NCBI GenBank assembly: GCA_003427395.1
Contig: BFEA01001236.1
Span: 18,417-43,382 of the forward strand
Direction: 5' to 3'
DNA from: Chara braunii
Lineage: Eukaryota > Streptophyta > Charophyceae > Charales > Characeae
DNA: 24,966 nucleotides
The notes beneath the pieces were generated by a model that saw nothing but the letters and a program-made list of their open reading frames with translations, did not search any database and had not been told where the DNA came from. This document shows, piece after piece, positions 1 through 10,727 of the stretch. The number at the start of each line of letters is the position of its first letter. The first letter of the stretch is position 1. The translations under genes and the position numbers were made by a program.

Positions 1-89
<89 letters not shown>
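1..89. repeat. (GA)n microsatellite
   Basis: An uninterrupted AG dinucleotide repeat of about 44 units opens the window and may extend beyond its left edge. Confidence 0.98.
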
Positions 90-94
<5 letters not shown>

Positions 95-1400
95 CCAACA
101 ATTCAGACAGGGGAAAACAGAGGAATGCAAATGACCCAGCCCGCAGGGCAAAAAGTGGCGGCAACAAAGCAAACAAGAGAGAGGAGAGGAAGAACAGAGA
201 AACAGAATATTGTCCAAAGTGTTGTGGTCAAGGAATAGCAGCAGAATAGCGAAATAATAGACAACCGAGCATGGGCCCATGCTTCACACGTGGACTTCGT
301 CGATGCAATTTGGCTGTGTTTACGGTGACGTTCATCATGGTGCATGCAGTACAGTGAGTACCGCTTTCGTGTGAGAAGGCCCGTTTCGCGTATATGGGGA
401 CATAGGAACGAGAGCTAGAAAGCGAGCAAGCCAGCGAATGAGCAGCGGCGAAAGGGAGAGCAATCGACGAGCAAGCAAGCGGGAAATCGGGCTACCATCT
501 ATCCTCCAATATAACGACACATATCGTGCCAGTGAACAGATGCGAACGAGAAATTTCGCCGGTCCGATATGAGGGTTTGATGCGCTTAACTTAGCGGAAG
601 CCTGGTAGTTAAGGGACAGGAACTTCAGGAAGCACAATGATGTATATTACAGAGAAAACGACAGTGAAAGCCTACGGCCAACGACGAAGAACGAACGAGC
701 AAGATTGCGAGAATGGACGAAGCAGTTTCAAACTGAGGCCGTACTGACGCGATGTCTTTCCTGGATGATCTGTATGCTTTACTGTCAGGCCTGGACGCAC
801 CTGACATGCAAACACGTCCTCAGAGAAGTTGGAAAAGTCATCGTGTGAGTATACCCTCAAGCTATTGGAAGAATGGAGGGGAATGGAGGGAATGGAGGGG
901 AATGGAGGGGAATGGAGGGGAATGGAGGGGAGGGGGACGGAGGGGAATCGAAGGGGGAACAAGTCAAACAAACCGGGGTGGAAAAATGGAGGACATGGTA
1001 GGCAGTACCGCCATCTTCCACCTAGTAACACTATACATGGTGATCACGGTAGGTGGGCGAAGTACAGCACCGTATCGTCGGTAAGTAGCACCCTACTGGC
1101 TAGCTATCTTTCCAGCTCTCGATACAGGCGCGAATCGGATGGGGTGCGTTGGGTTCAGGGAACATGGTACGTAGCACAGCAGTCCTATCGGCTCTCGCGT
1201 ACATGTGACCTGTCGACTGCGAGAAGGACGGCAGAGGGTAGTAACGACCTTGCCTTCCGCTGCTGCTGCTGTCCTCGGGATGGAGATTCTACTCCTGCAA
1301 CTTGGATATCCTCTCCCGTCATTCAGGTAGGTATAAATAGGGCCATCTCCATCGGGGGTCCTATTCGAAGGGGTTGCTCCTCTTACCTCCACGAATAGGC
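90..1400. other. Region without a supported gene
   Basis: Open frames here (for example 829-1398 on the plus strand) have no recognisable domain, and the longest runs through the minisatellite at 871-940. A TATAAATAG-like string at about 1329 could act as a core promoter, but no coding region follows it. I see no RNA gene and no retroelement domain. The stretch may be decayed repeat or intergenic DNA. Confidence 0.5.
871..940. repeat. G-rich minisatellite (GAATGGAGGG)n
   Basis: About six consecutive 9-11 bp units of GAATGGAGGG type, grading into a purine-rich tail. The plus strand is almost pyrimidine-free apart from one T per unit. Confidence 0.9.
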
Positions 1401-1485
1401 CCCTCCAAGATGTTTTGTTTAAAAAAAAAAGAAAAAAAAAAGAAAAGGGCCTCGCCCCACCACAATTGAAAACGGTTTTTCAATT

Positions 1486-1909
1486 TTCCAGCGGCCTAAC
1501 TCAGTTGGTAAGGCTCGCAAGTGGCATTGAGGAGGTCGTGCGTTCAATCCCCATTGGGCTCATGTACCTTCCTGGGCATGCTTGGCGCCCGCCACCTAGA
1601 GATAGACCACTGGATCCCCCGATAGGCGTTGAGCAGANTCTGGTGATGTGCGTAGGGGAGGGGACCTGAGGGGAGGCACAGGGATTGGTCCTGCTGGCAT
1701 GGTCCCTGATGCTACCGGCTGTCCCCTAGCCTAGCCGGTATCGCCCACCTGCAGGTCGGGAGCAGCCCCTGCATGTTCTCTCGTGAGCACGGTTCTGGCT
1801 GCTACGGGGTTCCCCGTATGCCTACAATTAGGAGTAGTGGTAGGTAGGTAGTGTGAGGTGAAATTGAGAGAAGAGTACAGCTTTAAAAAGAATAAGGAAA
1901 AAAAAAAAN
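1486..1909 (+). mobile_element. tRNA-derived SINE-like element
   Basis: The head at 1491-1560 looks like a degenerate tRNA. It has an A-box-like GGCCTAACTCAGTTGG (1493-1508) and a B-box-like GCGTTCAATCCC (1540-1551) at tRNA-like spacing, which would form an internal RNA polymerase III promoter. An unrelated body of about 340 bp follows and ends in an A-tract at 1898-1909. This is the head, body and A-tail layout of a SINE. The acceptor-stem halves pair poorly, so a functional tRNA is unlikely. No clear target duplication was found. A tRNA pseudogene next to unrelated DNA is the alternative. Confidence 0.55.
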
Positions 1910-2442
1910 CATTGCAATGGGTGAAAAACCCCTTCAAGAGGTGTAAGAAAGGCGTTTCAAGAGTTCCTCNTGAAATGCCCGAATCCTCAGCCCGCAAGAC
2001 TTGAGTGTTTTTTTCTTGTAGGAAGGAAGCTGCTNGTGCAATGAATGATGGATTGGGCATCTCCTCGGAGATTGAAGAGGCAGAGACTTCCAAAGCTGCC
2101 CAGTTAACCCNCCAGGTCCACTGGGGTAGTCAATGCTGGCAGCCAAAGATCATATCTCTCTTTCGCTTGTTCATCAAAGGATACAATGTTCTGCGACGCT
2201 GGACCCGTTTTCATATCTCTCTTTCGCTTGTTCATCAATGGATACAATATTCTGCGACGCTGGACCCGTTTTCCAGCAGGTGCTGCTCCCCACCAATAGA
2301 TGGAGCACCGTTCAAACAAAAAAAGAAAAAAAGAGTGTTTTTTCTTGTTTGTTTCATGTTCCCCAAGGTCAGCCTGCAGGACTCGAGTGTTTTTTTCTTG
2401 TAGTTTTATTTTCTCCAAGCAAATATGTATTTTCAAAGACTC
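1910..2442. other. Non-coding repeat region with short duplications
   Basis: No coding domain is visible. The stretch holds several N bases, a 61-bp tandem duplication (2151-2272), and two separate copies of a 23-bp string beginning GACTYGAGTG and ending in TTTTTTTCTTGTA (1999-2021 and 2381-2403). It looks like decayed non-autonomous repeat DNA. Confidence 0.5.
2151..2272. repeat. 61-bp tandem duplication
   Basis: The unit starting CATATCTCTCTTTCGC at 2151 recurs at 2212 with two obvious substitutions (AAAGG/AATGG and ATGTT/ATATT), giving a period of 61 bp and two copies. Confidence 0.92.
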
Positions 2443-3028
2443 GAGGGGCAGGTCCCACCGGCGAAGTCTTGCTAGAAGTGTGACGACGACGGACGCAATG
2501 TGGCCGTAGACCTTCCCGGATGTGTGCAGCCCACACTCTTTTCGAGATTTCGCTTTGCAAACATACTATGGGGCTCGCCACACAGGCTTTCGAAACGCGC
2601 AAAATCGAGGCTGTGTCTTCGCCACACAGCCTTTTGAAACCAGTTCTTTCGAAAAAGTTTCGAAAGGTGTCAGATGGGCCGGCGTTGAAAGTCCTTACGA
2701 AGAGATGAGCTCCTCCCGCCTGTCACGAGCCTTTCCTCGAAAGACCTCGAGTGGTCTTTTGAAAAGGCCCACCCGAAACGGTTGATCGGTCAGCCAAAAA
2801 AAAAAAGAAAAAAAGGGGCTATTCCAAGGGCGTTGCTCCACTACTCTCGACATGCGCAAACGACAAAAATTGTGGCGAACTATCTTTCCATGTTCTAGGC
2901 AAAGATTCAGACTCTCGTTTTTTAGCAATGAGCCAGGCCCGAATGTGCATTTATAGAAAGACCTTGGTGTTTCAAAAGTCTGTGTGGCGAGGGGGGGGTT
3001 CCTTTCGACGAGCAGACTTTTGAAAAAT
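2443..3028. repeat. Inverted-repeat (foldback-like) DNA, left side of the LINE insertion
   Basis: Two copies of a motif reading CGCCACACAGSCTTTYGAAA lie at 2574-2595 and 2619-2639. Inverted copies lie at 2970-2992 and, beyond the LINE, at 16585-16605. A further segment, 2443-2485, is the inverse of 17171-17215. The nested order suggests the two sides were once one foldback-like element or closely spaced inverted repeats into which the LINE inserted. No coding domain is visible. Confidence 0.6.
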
Positions 3029-3034
3029 GCCTTC

Positions 3035-4716
3035 CTTTTACTTCCTTCCTTATTCCCAAGAATTAAGTGTGGACTGGGGTCTCAATCGAATTCCTGCTAA
3101 TTCGTCCGATCGCTTTCTGGGTGTTCAAGTTTCATTGTCGGACTGTTCAAAGGCACAAGACACATTATTGGCTGATAAAGTTGCTGCTAGAATCACCAGT
3201 TGGGCATGAAACTTCAAGCTCTCTTTGTTTGGCCGTGCTCGAGTATTGTCTTCGGCAGCCTTTTCACTTCTGTGGTTCCCACTTTCCGTGCATCTACTGG
3301 GGGACTTTCCGTGCATCTACTTGGGGAAGGGGTCGACAGCAAGGACACAGGGAGGTTTGGGTCTTCTGGACCCGCTTCAGCAGAACCTTGGCCTCCTCTG
3401 TAAATGGGTCCCTTTGGCAGCCTTTGGCACCAGGTCCAAACTTTGGACTCAATTGGCTGAATATATCCTCACCAAAGAGTGGGGCCTTTCAAGACCTGCA
3501 GATGTCTGGCTTTGTTTCTTTATTCCCTCCTTTGCAGCAAGAAAACCGAAGTCGAAACTGTGGCGTAATGTACTGGATGCATGGCACAGGCTTTTCCCAG
3601 AAATCCTTCGTCCACCTGAGACTCGCCTAGAAGTGCTAAACCAGATCTTGTTCGAAAATCCTCTAATTATGTTAGATAACTCTCCCTTGAAGGCGGATGG
3701 TAGCAAAGGCTCTTTTGGTAAAGCATGGGTTGAGAGAGGTGTGGGATGACGAGCTAGAGTCCTGGATCCCACTGAACCGCCTTAAAAGAAAGCTTAATAG
3801 ACTGCGGAATGTTGAAATAAACTACATTGCGGTTCAAAAGGCTATTCCAACCTATTGGATGACTCTTTTGCCTAAGTCGGAGGAGCATGGGCCGGGGACG
3901 TGGTTGCTCGATCCTCTGGACAGCCAGCTGATCTTACAGGTTTTGGGTCCGGATCTGCTGGGCGGAATAAAAGTTAAAACCTGGAGGAAGAAGACGGGTG
4001 ACCCGTCAGGGGCCCTGTTCAAAGGAGTTGAGAAGACTGTGTCTTCCACAGTGGACTTAGTGGAATGCAGGGTATGAATGCCTCTGCGAAGCAGGATTCT
4101 GCCCGCCTTATTACAGATGATGATGCTACTGTCCGTATAGTACCACTTCTGTATGGCTGGCAAGCCGGATTGCAGCCTGATAAACAGACACCGGTAGTAA
4201 TGTATAAACCAAAAATCGGTGTTCAGTTACTAAGGGCTAAAGTCAAGAAACAGCCTGTATCTACGGCAACAGAGAGGCTCGTTCAGGAGCCAGGTTTTGC
4301 ACTAGGAGACATGGACCTCTTTGGATTTTGGAAGGCCCTTGGGTGGATGACGTCGCAAAAACAGGCTCGCCTGATGTGGCTCCAGCTCCTATTGGTAACT
4401 CCTTCAGCAACTTGGTTGGCCTCAAGAGGCATGGAAATCACCAAGCAATAGCACGGTGTAATTGGGGATGGGAAACGGCATCCCACATCTGGTTGTACTG
4501 CCCCTACTCCTTCCAGATATGGGAATGGTGGAGGAAACGTTGGAAAGTTGTCACAGATGGTAGTTTTCTATGGACTCAAGAGTGGCACCTGTACGGAAAA
4601 AGAAAATCTGCAGTAGACTTCCAAAGTGGTTGGGCCTATGTGGCCTTATCTTGTAGAGGAGCAATTATGGAAGGCATTTGGAAGTCTCGTAATCAAGCTA
4701 CCTTCAAACAAGAGCA
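3035..4716 (+). pseudogene. LINE (non-LTR retrotransposon) reverse transcriptase relic, 5' part
   Basis: This is the C-terminal part of a plant L1-type reverse transcriptase ORF, truncated at its 5' end. Family landmarks in order are RFLGVQVSL (about 3107), the W..N-type FKLSLFGRARVL block (about 3210-3245), GGLGLLDPLQQN (about 3350-3390), FWKALGWM (about 4330) and a zinc-binding-like CNWGWETASHIWLYC (about 4458-4500). Frames change near 3735, 4070 and 4435, and TGA interrupts at 3207-3209. A 22-24 bp direct duplication lies at about 3278-3325. The frame is cut at 4716 by the gypsy element and resumes at 15924. The catalytic reverse transcriptase core and endonuclease are absent, so the relic is inactive. 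Confidence 0.85.
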
Positions 4717-6098
4717 TGTGATAAGCTCAGATCCGTACCTCGCGGCTTGCCGTATCCCTGAGGAAAAATCCCGCGGAAGCCCCGAAGTACGGACACGGAC
4801 AGAAAGGGGGTTTTCCTTCTTTTTGCTTTTGTTTTCTTTTTGAAACGACTTTTTTTATTTTGTTTGGTTAATAACTCCCACGCGGGCGAATAGCGTCCGC
4901 GGTATGAAAAGCAAGAAACGGTTTTGGTTGGAACCTTTTTTTTTTTTTTTTTGAATTTGTGCGCGCGCGCCTAAGCTCCGACTTCTTCGCGCGTCTCGCA
5001 CCCCCGTGTCTTGTTTTGCATCCCCCGCCATCTTCCCTTCTTGCTGCGCTCGTTTTCCCCATGCAGGACTCTTCGTCTTCCCCTCTGCCCAGTTCGATCC
5101 TTACTCCGCGAAGTGATTGGCCGCGTAGTTGGGATGCTCGGATAAATGTGGAGAGCGGGAAACCGCGCACCACTTGAACGGACACCCCAATCACGCAGGA
5201 CCATGCCATCCCGCGGGTCCAACCCTCTAACTCCCCACCTCCCTCCTGTCCTGCTCATCTAAAACCTGCGCTGCCCGCACCTCGCGCTAACAACCCGCCG
5301 CCTCCCGCACTATAAATTCGCGCAACCCTCTCCTCTCTCTCTCTCTTTGATCTCCGCTGCAATGCTGCGCGAGCTATGCGCGAAGTCCACGGCGCCGAAC
5401 AGGCTCGACGAGCCCAAGGACGGGCGGAGTGACGATGCAGGGTGGGCCCGCGGTAGTCTCGGGGCGACGCAGTCGGAGGTACTGAGCACTGGTGGGGATT
5501 GGACGCCGGCCGTGGCAGGGCCTTGTGGCTATGGTGGTCGGTGGTCTTGGGAAGTTTTGAGGGCGGCGCCTGGGGGCGGCCACTAATTGAGAATTTTTGT
5601 GTACAAGAAGGACTCGCTTTTATCTCCATTGTTGCTTTGTCTATGCATGACGTGTGTGTGAAGCCCCGAGTGATGGGAGCTGGTTGTGCACATGAGTGAT
5701 GTCAACGGTCTATGGATGATTGGATGTCTTGTCAAGGGTTGTTGATTGCATGCATGTATGTGTGTATGTACTTATCTGGGCGGGGATGGGGGAACTGAAT
5801 TGGAGGACCGTCTGCTTAGGAGTATGAGTGTGTTGATCCTGTTGTTCCCCTCCCCTCCGCGGCCTTTCCTGCGCACACGCGCAGTCTCGGTGTAACTCAT
5901 TCTCTCTCTCTCCCTCGCCTTTCTTTTTGAACTGATAGTCATCGCTTTTGAAACTTCTCGTCCCTGCACCAGTAACGTCAACCACTGGCGTCCGCGCGCG
6001 CGATCGACGCCCCCGCAAGGGGAAGGGAGCTTAGATTTTGTCATCTTCTTCCGACAAACCCACCTTGAGAGAGAAGAGTTGCGCCGAGTGTTGTATGG
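4717..6098 (+). repeat. Left (5') long terminal repeat of gypsy element 1, probably 3'-shortened
   Basis: It begins TGTGATAAGC and matches 13613-14988 over its full length with scattered substitutions and 1-3 bp indels, about 95-96% identical by eye. The match ends after TGTTGTATGG. The left copy therefore lacks the terminal CA-type end found at 15923. No convincing primer-binding site follows at 6099, although TGGCTGGCTCCCC at 6096 begins with the expected TGG. The divergence implies that the insertion is old. Confidence 0.88.
5311..5316 (+). promoter_or_regulatory. TATA box of the left LTR
   Basis: TATAAATT is followed about 15-30 bp downstream by a CT-rich initiator-like tract (CTCTCCTCTCTCTCTC). 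The same arrangement occurs in the right copy. It is likely the RNA polymerase II core promoter for the element's genomic RNA. Confidence 0.7.
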
Positions 6099-6176
6099 CT
6101 GGCTCCCCGTCGACGGCGGCCCGCGAATAGCAATCAGAACCGAGCGAGAGGCCGGGCTCGAAACCCGCCTCCCACG

Positions 6177-7693
6177 ATGGTGGAACCCGGAATTGGGGGT
6201 GAAAACGACGGTGATAACAACGCGGGGATGGCTAATCATCCCCTGTACTTTGTACCTCCTCCTTCCGAAGTTCCCATTTTCTCCGAAGTTGATACCGACC
6301 CTCGCACCTGGCTAGCTGCCTTGAAAGCCCAGGGCTGGTCGGACCAGTTGCTCCGAGAACGAATCCCCGGAAGGTTAGCCGGAACCGCTTTTGAGTGGTA
6401 TGGACATAACCCCTTCACCAATTGGCTAGCCTTTCATAGGAAATTTCTTGACAGATTTGATCACATCGCACCAGGTCAATGCCTTTGTCTAATAAAGGAA
6501 TACACGCAGCAGCCTCGGGAGACCTTGGCTAGATATGCGGAACGTTTTACGTACCTAGCCGAACGCTTCGGGGTGGACGAGAAAATGGTATGGACCGATT
6601 TCGTCAGAGGATTGTCAGATTCTCGTCTGCGGAAAAAGATCTGCAAGAAATGCAACCCTATAGAACATACCCTGACGGAGCTAATTCAGTACGCAATTAA
6701 GTACGGGAAAAAAAATTACGATGTGGGCCTGGACTCAGAATTCGACGAGGATGACCCTTCGGGGGTTCGATGCAATAGCTACTCCGCTACGGCACGAATG
6801 TTCGAAGATCGCTTCGGGTTGGGTCCGGGAAAAAAAGGCTTGGATCAGAAAGCTTGTTCCTTTACTTCGACCTCCCGTCGCTCTAGTCAAGCACTAGGAG
6901 GCCGGGGTGAGGAAGAAGTGTCCATGAAAGAGGTCGCGGCCCAATTAGTTACGGTAGTGCCCCCACTGACGGAGTTTGTTCAGGGCCTGCAGCGGCAACG
7001 CCTAGCCGCCGCACAACGGCAACACGCGGTTATGGCCGTCGGGGCCCCTATGATAAGACCGGTCGTGGCCGGGGCTGTCCCGCCCCTACGCTATTATAAA
7101 TGTAATCAGCCAGGTCACCTTGGGAAAGATTGTCCGAAACCTCGAAGTCAGGGAGGGCCCGCTGGGCCTTCCCAAATCCCGTTGGCTGCTCCAACCGCTG
7201 CAGAACAGGGGAGGGTGGCCACGGTGATGGATACCGGGGCAACGGAAATGGTGACCCCTGCGGCCACCGAGATAGGGCCCGATGAATACATGGTTGCGGC
7301 GATGTTTGAACCCGGGACCATCGGAGTGATACGTCACGTCCAACGGATTACCGAGGAAAGCGACCTCGGGCCGTGGCGACCAGGGTTCGAAAACCTTGCG
7401 GCACCTGGTCTTGAATACAAGGATGGCCATATCGAATACACAAGGATGGCCATATCGACGTATTGGATGCCTTGAAGGCTTTGGATCTTCGGATCCCCGT
7501 GCCCATTCCCTATCTGCTAACAATTTCCGAAGCGGCTAACGAAAAGTTGATCGAACGATGCCTCAAGAACAGGCGCCGATTCGAGGAAAGTCGAAAGGGC
7601 AAAAAGACGGTCCTACGGGACCTACCCACAAACGAGGAGTCGCAGCCCTCGACCTCAAAGGTGCACGAAGCCGACCAGATAGGAATGATCTAG
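6177..7693 (+). pseudogene. gag: Gag polyprotein of gypsy element 1 (frameshifted)
   Basis: Structural protein that would package the element's RNA in virus-like particles. From ATG 6177, residues 55-165 form the retrotransposon-gag core, with landmarks AFEWYGHNPFTNWLAFHRKF and RYAERFTYLAERF. A zinc knuckle follows at residues 306-319 (YYKCNQPGHLGKDC). The first of its four ligands is Tyr (codon 7092-7094, TAT) where the CCHC consensus needs Cys. A 23-bp tandem duplication near 7412-7457 throws the frame, ending the first ORF at 7475. The second frame (KALDLRIPVP onward) runs to a TAG at 7691-7693 and, past it, continues directly into protease. Gag and pol were thus probably one long frame originally. 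Confidence 0.85.
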
Positions 7694-8401
7694 ACCGTAG
7701 GCTCTGCCTCGGAAAAACCCGAGGTATTCGTCCGAGCCTATCCTATAACCTGGAAAAGCGTTGAGTGTGACTGCGAGGTCTGGGGAAATCCCTCGGCCGC
7801 CATCCTAGACTCGGGATCGTCAGCGATCGCCATTTCTTGGAGATTGACAAAACAGTTGGGAAGGGAAGGACAGGTTCAGCCCCTCCGACCGGATGAACTG
7901 TATATATCCGCTACGGAAGACAGTATTCATTGTAAAGGGCGAATAACGAACGTGCCTATATGGGTGGGGCGGGTGCATTGTTTGTGCGACGTAATCGTGC
8001 TGGATGCACAGGCGTACGATGTTCTGCTAGGCATTCCGTGGCAGGCGGCGGTCGGAGCGCGAATGCACTTTGATAGCTGTAAGGTGGTGCTCACGTCGGT
8101 CCACCCCAAACCCCAAACGATACCAATGAGACTGGCGGTGCGCATGCGCACCCAGCCGGCGCCCCGGCTCACCACGAAAGCCCATCAAATCAACATGATC
8201 CGACTCCTGTCACCAGACGAAAATGAACCCTCGACGGAAACTGACGAGACTGATGTACCCGACCGATATCCGATCCAAGTTCAGGATCGGTGGCGCTATT
8301 CTTGGCGGCGAGAACCACTGGAAATAGTTCGGAGCGAGTCCAATTGGTCGCACGTGTTCTCCCTCGTGGTGCAGGGGGAACCCCTGCTGAGGGTGTCCTG
8401 A
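7694..8401 (+). pseudogene. pol: Aspartic protease region of gypsy element 1 Pol
   Basis: It would cleave the Gag-Pol polyprotein. The frame is continuous with the last part of gag past the TAG at 7691. The catalytic DSG sits in AAILDSGSSAIAIS at about 7798-7840. The downstream partner motif is VLDAQAYDVLLGIPW (about 7998-8042), typical of gypsy proteases. A TGA at 8399-8401 interrupts, and the same frame continues into the reverse transcriptase region. No ATG precedes the domain, as expected for part of a polyprotein. Confidence 0.85.
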
Positions 8402-10363
8402 ATAGCTGACCTTTTGGAACCCCCTGCGTCCTTGTGTCTCAGGATGGACCCCCTACCTGGAAGATTTACTGAGCTTCGGGGGCTGTGCAATTTATCTTTT
8501 CGACCTCCACGGCCCCTACTTACGAATGAAAAAACCGCGATACTCTTGAAAGAGGGGGTGTTGTTTCAACCCCGAACAAGGGAATATCGGTGGGGACCGG
8601 GGGAACTGACTCAGGCCTTTCCGGTAGAACCCTCAGCGGAACTTGAACTGGACAGTGACAGTGACATGGAAAGTGAGCCGGTGAGTCCGGCGGACAGTCA
8701 ACTCATTGCGAATGTCCTTTCGATGAACACCGACAACTCTTTGTTTGGGGCCTCGCCTGATGCCAGCGCGGCGGTCCCCACGGTTACGACGACGGTCTCC
8801 CTTCCTTGGGGAACCGTAGAAGTTCAGTTACCAGCCCGTGTTCCGGATGAATACAGACGCCTCCTTCTGGTGGTTATACGGGACTATCCTGAGGCCGTCA
8901 GTATTCAGGACCACGACATAGGGCTAACCCCTTTAATACAGCACGCGATTGATACCGGGGATCACGCCCCGATACATTGCCGACCGTACCGATATTCCTT
9001 TAAAGAAAGACAGCTGGCGTTGGAAAGGGTACGGGAATTCGAGCGGTTGGGGTGGGTTGAACCATCGCTGGGACCGTGGTCTTTTCCCGTGGTTCTCGTG
9101 CCAAAACAAAATGGTTCGGTCCGGGTATGTATCGACTACCGAAAATTGAACGTTATCACTACCAAAGATGTGTATCCCTTGCCGCGAATCGACGATTTGT
9201 TAGATGCTATCGGGGCCGCGCGAGTCTTTTCCAAGTTCGATATCCGACACGGTTTTCACCATGTCGCAGTCCGACCGGAGGACCGACCCAAAACCGCTTT
9301 TGTCCTATTTGAGGGCACGTGGCAATGAGTCCGATGTCCCATGGGAATTTGTAACGCCCCTGCAACGTTTTAGCGCGCCATGAATATGGCCTTCGCTGAG
9401 TTCGTTAACAAAACCCGACTAACCCAGCCCCTGATCAATTTCTGCGTGATTGTGTACATGGATGATATTTTGGTCTTTTCAAAAGCACACGAGTACCACT
9501 TGGAACACATTGAGTGGGTTTTGCATGCACTAAAGGATGTGGGGTTCAAAGTGGCCTTGGAGAAAAACGAGTTCTTCTTGTCGGAGATCTCATTCTTGGG
9601 ATACATCGTGACAGTCGATGGACTAAAACCGGATCCGAGGAAGGTGGCAGCAGTTCAAGAAGCCCCGGCGCCGCTCACACTCACCCAGGTTCGGGCTTTT
9701 CTAGGGCTGGCATCCTATTACCGACGCTTCATCAAGGGGTTCGCCGGTATAGCGAAGCCCCTCACGAACCTGCTGAAGAAAGAGGAACAGTTGATCTGGA
9801 CGCTGGAATGCGAAGCGGCGTTTCAGGCGTTGAAGGAGGCTCTGACATCTGCTCCTGTGTTGGCGCGTCCCGACCCGACAAGACCGTTCGCACTGTTCAC
9901 CGACTGGCAGCCTCAGGCGATATCGACGGTTCTGACTCAGCACGGGGCAGACGGAAGGGAACACGTCATTGAGTATGTGTCCAAGACGCTGAGCCAGGCG
10001 CAGGCTAATTACGAAGCGTGCAAAGGCGAATGTCTGGTGGTGGTGTGGGGGATCCAACATTTCCGACCGTATCTTCACGGTCAGAAATTCATGCTGGTAA
10101 CGGATCATCAGCCGCTGCTGTCCCTACGCAACAACACGGACTACACGGAGACGCTGGGCAGGTGGGCGGTGCGTCTGCAAGACTATGACTTCGACATCCG
10201 CCACCGTGCCACGCGGCAGCATGGTAACGTCGATGGATTGACGCGCCTCCTGCCGCCCAACAAGTGTCCCGCCAACGAGCGACTCATTCCGTGGAGGCCA
10301 AAAGTCGCGGCGACGAAACCGCACTACAGGGAGCTACACGTGCTGCGCAAGAACGACGCCTGA
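8402..10363 (+). pseudogene. pol: Reverse transcriptase and RNase H of gypsy element 1 Pol
   Basis: RNA-dependent DNA polymerase with RNase H, which copies the element RNA into cDNA. An acidic spacer with the DSDSDME run (about 8655-8670) precedes the enzyme. Landmarks are LGWVEPSLGPWSFPVVLVPK, VCIDYRKLNVIT, FSKFDIRHGFHH with the first catalytic Asp, NAPATF, and YMDD at about 9455. The connection domain shows FLGLASYYRRFIKGF. RNase H follows with acidic residues in FALFTDWQ, ACKGECLV and LVTDHQPLL, then HGNVDGLTR. TGA at 9326-9328 and TAG at 9371-9373 break the frame without shifting it, each at a position where Trp and Gln respectively are usual. The frame ends at TGA 10361-10363, beside a frameshift into the PHD/integrase frame. 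Confidence 0.93.
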
Positions 10364-10364
10364 G

Positions 10365-10727
10365 TCCGGAATAGAGGTTTCGCCGGAGATGGCAGACGCT
10401 ATCTCTTTGCCCTCATCCAACTCCCTCGCTCTCTCATCTAGTCCCTACTCGTCCTCTGAAACACATCTAAGTCCCTGTTTTTTTTGTACCTTGCCTATGG
10501 TCCCGGGCCAAGAAGGGTCACATCCATGAGGGCCCAGTTTTCTTTTGTGGGTGCAATGTAGTTGGTGTCAAGCGGTCAAGTCCCACGGACAATGCGTTAG
10601 GTACCGAAGTGAAAAGACGTGGGTCTGTCCCAACTGTAGAATGGACCAAGTCCCTACCGAGAAACGGTATCTGGATGCACGAACGGCCGACGGATTTGCG
10701 CCAAGTGTCCGCTGGACAAAAGTCTAG
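10365..10727 (+). pseudogene. PHD-finger-like C4HC3 domain between RNase H and integrase
   Basis: In the integrase frame, a Ser/Pro-rich linker (from about 10365) leads to a zinc-binding pattern C-x2-C-x23-C-x2-C-x5-H-x2-C-x10-C-x2-C. The Cys codons are at 10476, 10485, 10557, 10566, 10593, 10626 and 10635, and His is at 10584. The local strings WVQCSWCQ and WVCPNC match PHD fingers, including the Trp two residues before the seventh ligand. PHD fingers generally read histone H3 tails, so a role in choosing chromatin targets for integration is an attractive inference. TGA at 10527-10529 falls inside the first loop and TAG at 10725-10727 ends this open stretch. A RING-type or unrelated zinc finger is less likely given the ligand order. 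Confidence 0.68.

Noticed and set aside
829-1398. 189-codon plus-strand open frame as a host gene
   Set aside because: It runs through a minisatellite and low-complexity Gly/Glu/Met repeats, has no domain, and overlaps equal-length frames on the other strand.
1491-1560. Functional tRNA gene
   Set aside because: The acceptor stem does not pair well and no standard anticodon arm is convincing. A SINE head or pseudogene fits better.
4959-5629. Open frames on both strands within the left LTR (repeated in the right LTR)
   Set aside because: They have no domain, and they overlap the promoter and GC-rich LTR sequence. Frames differ between the two LTR copies because of indels.
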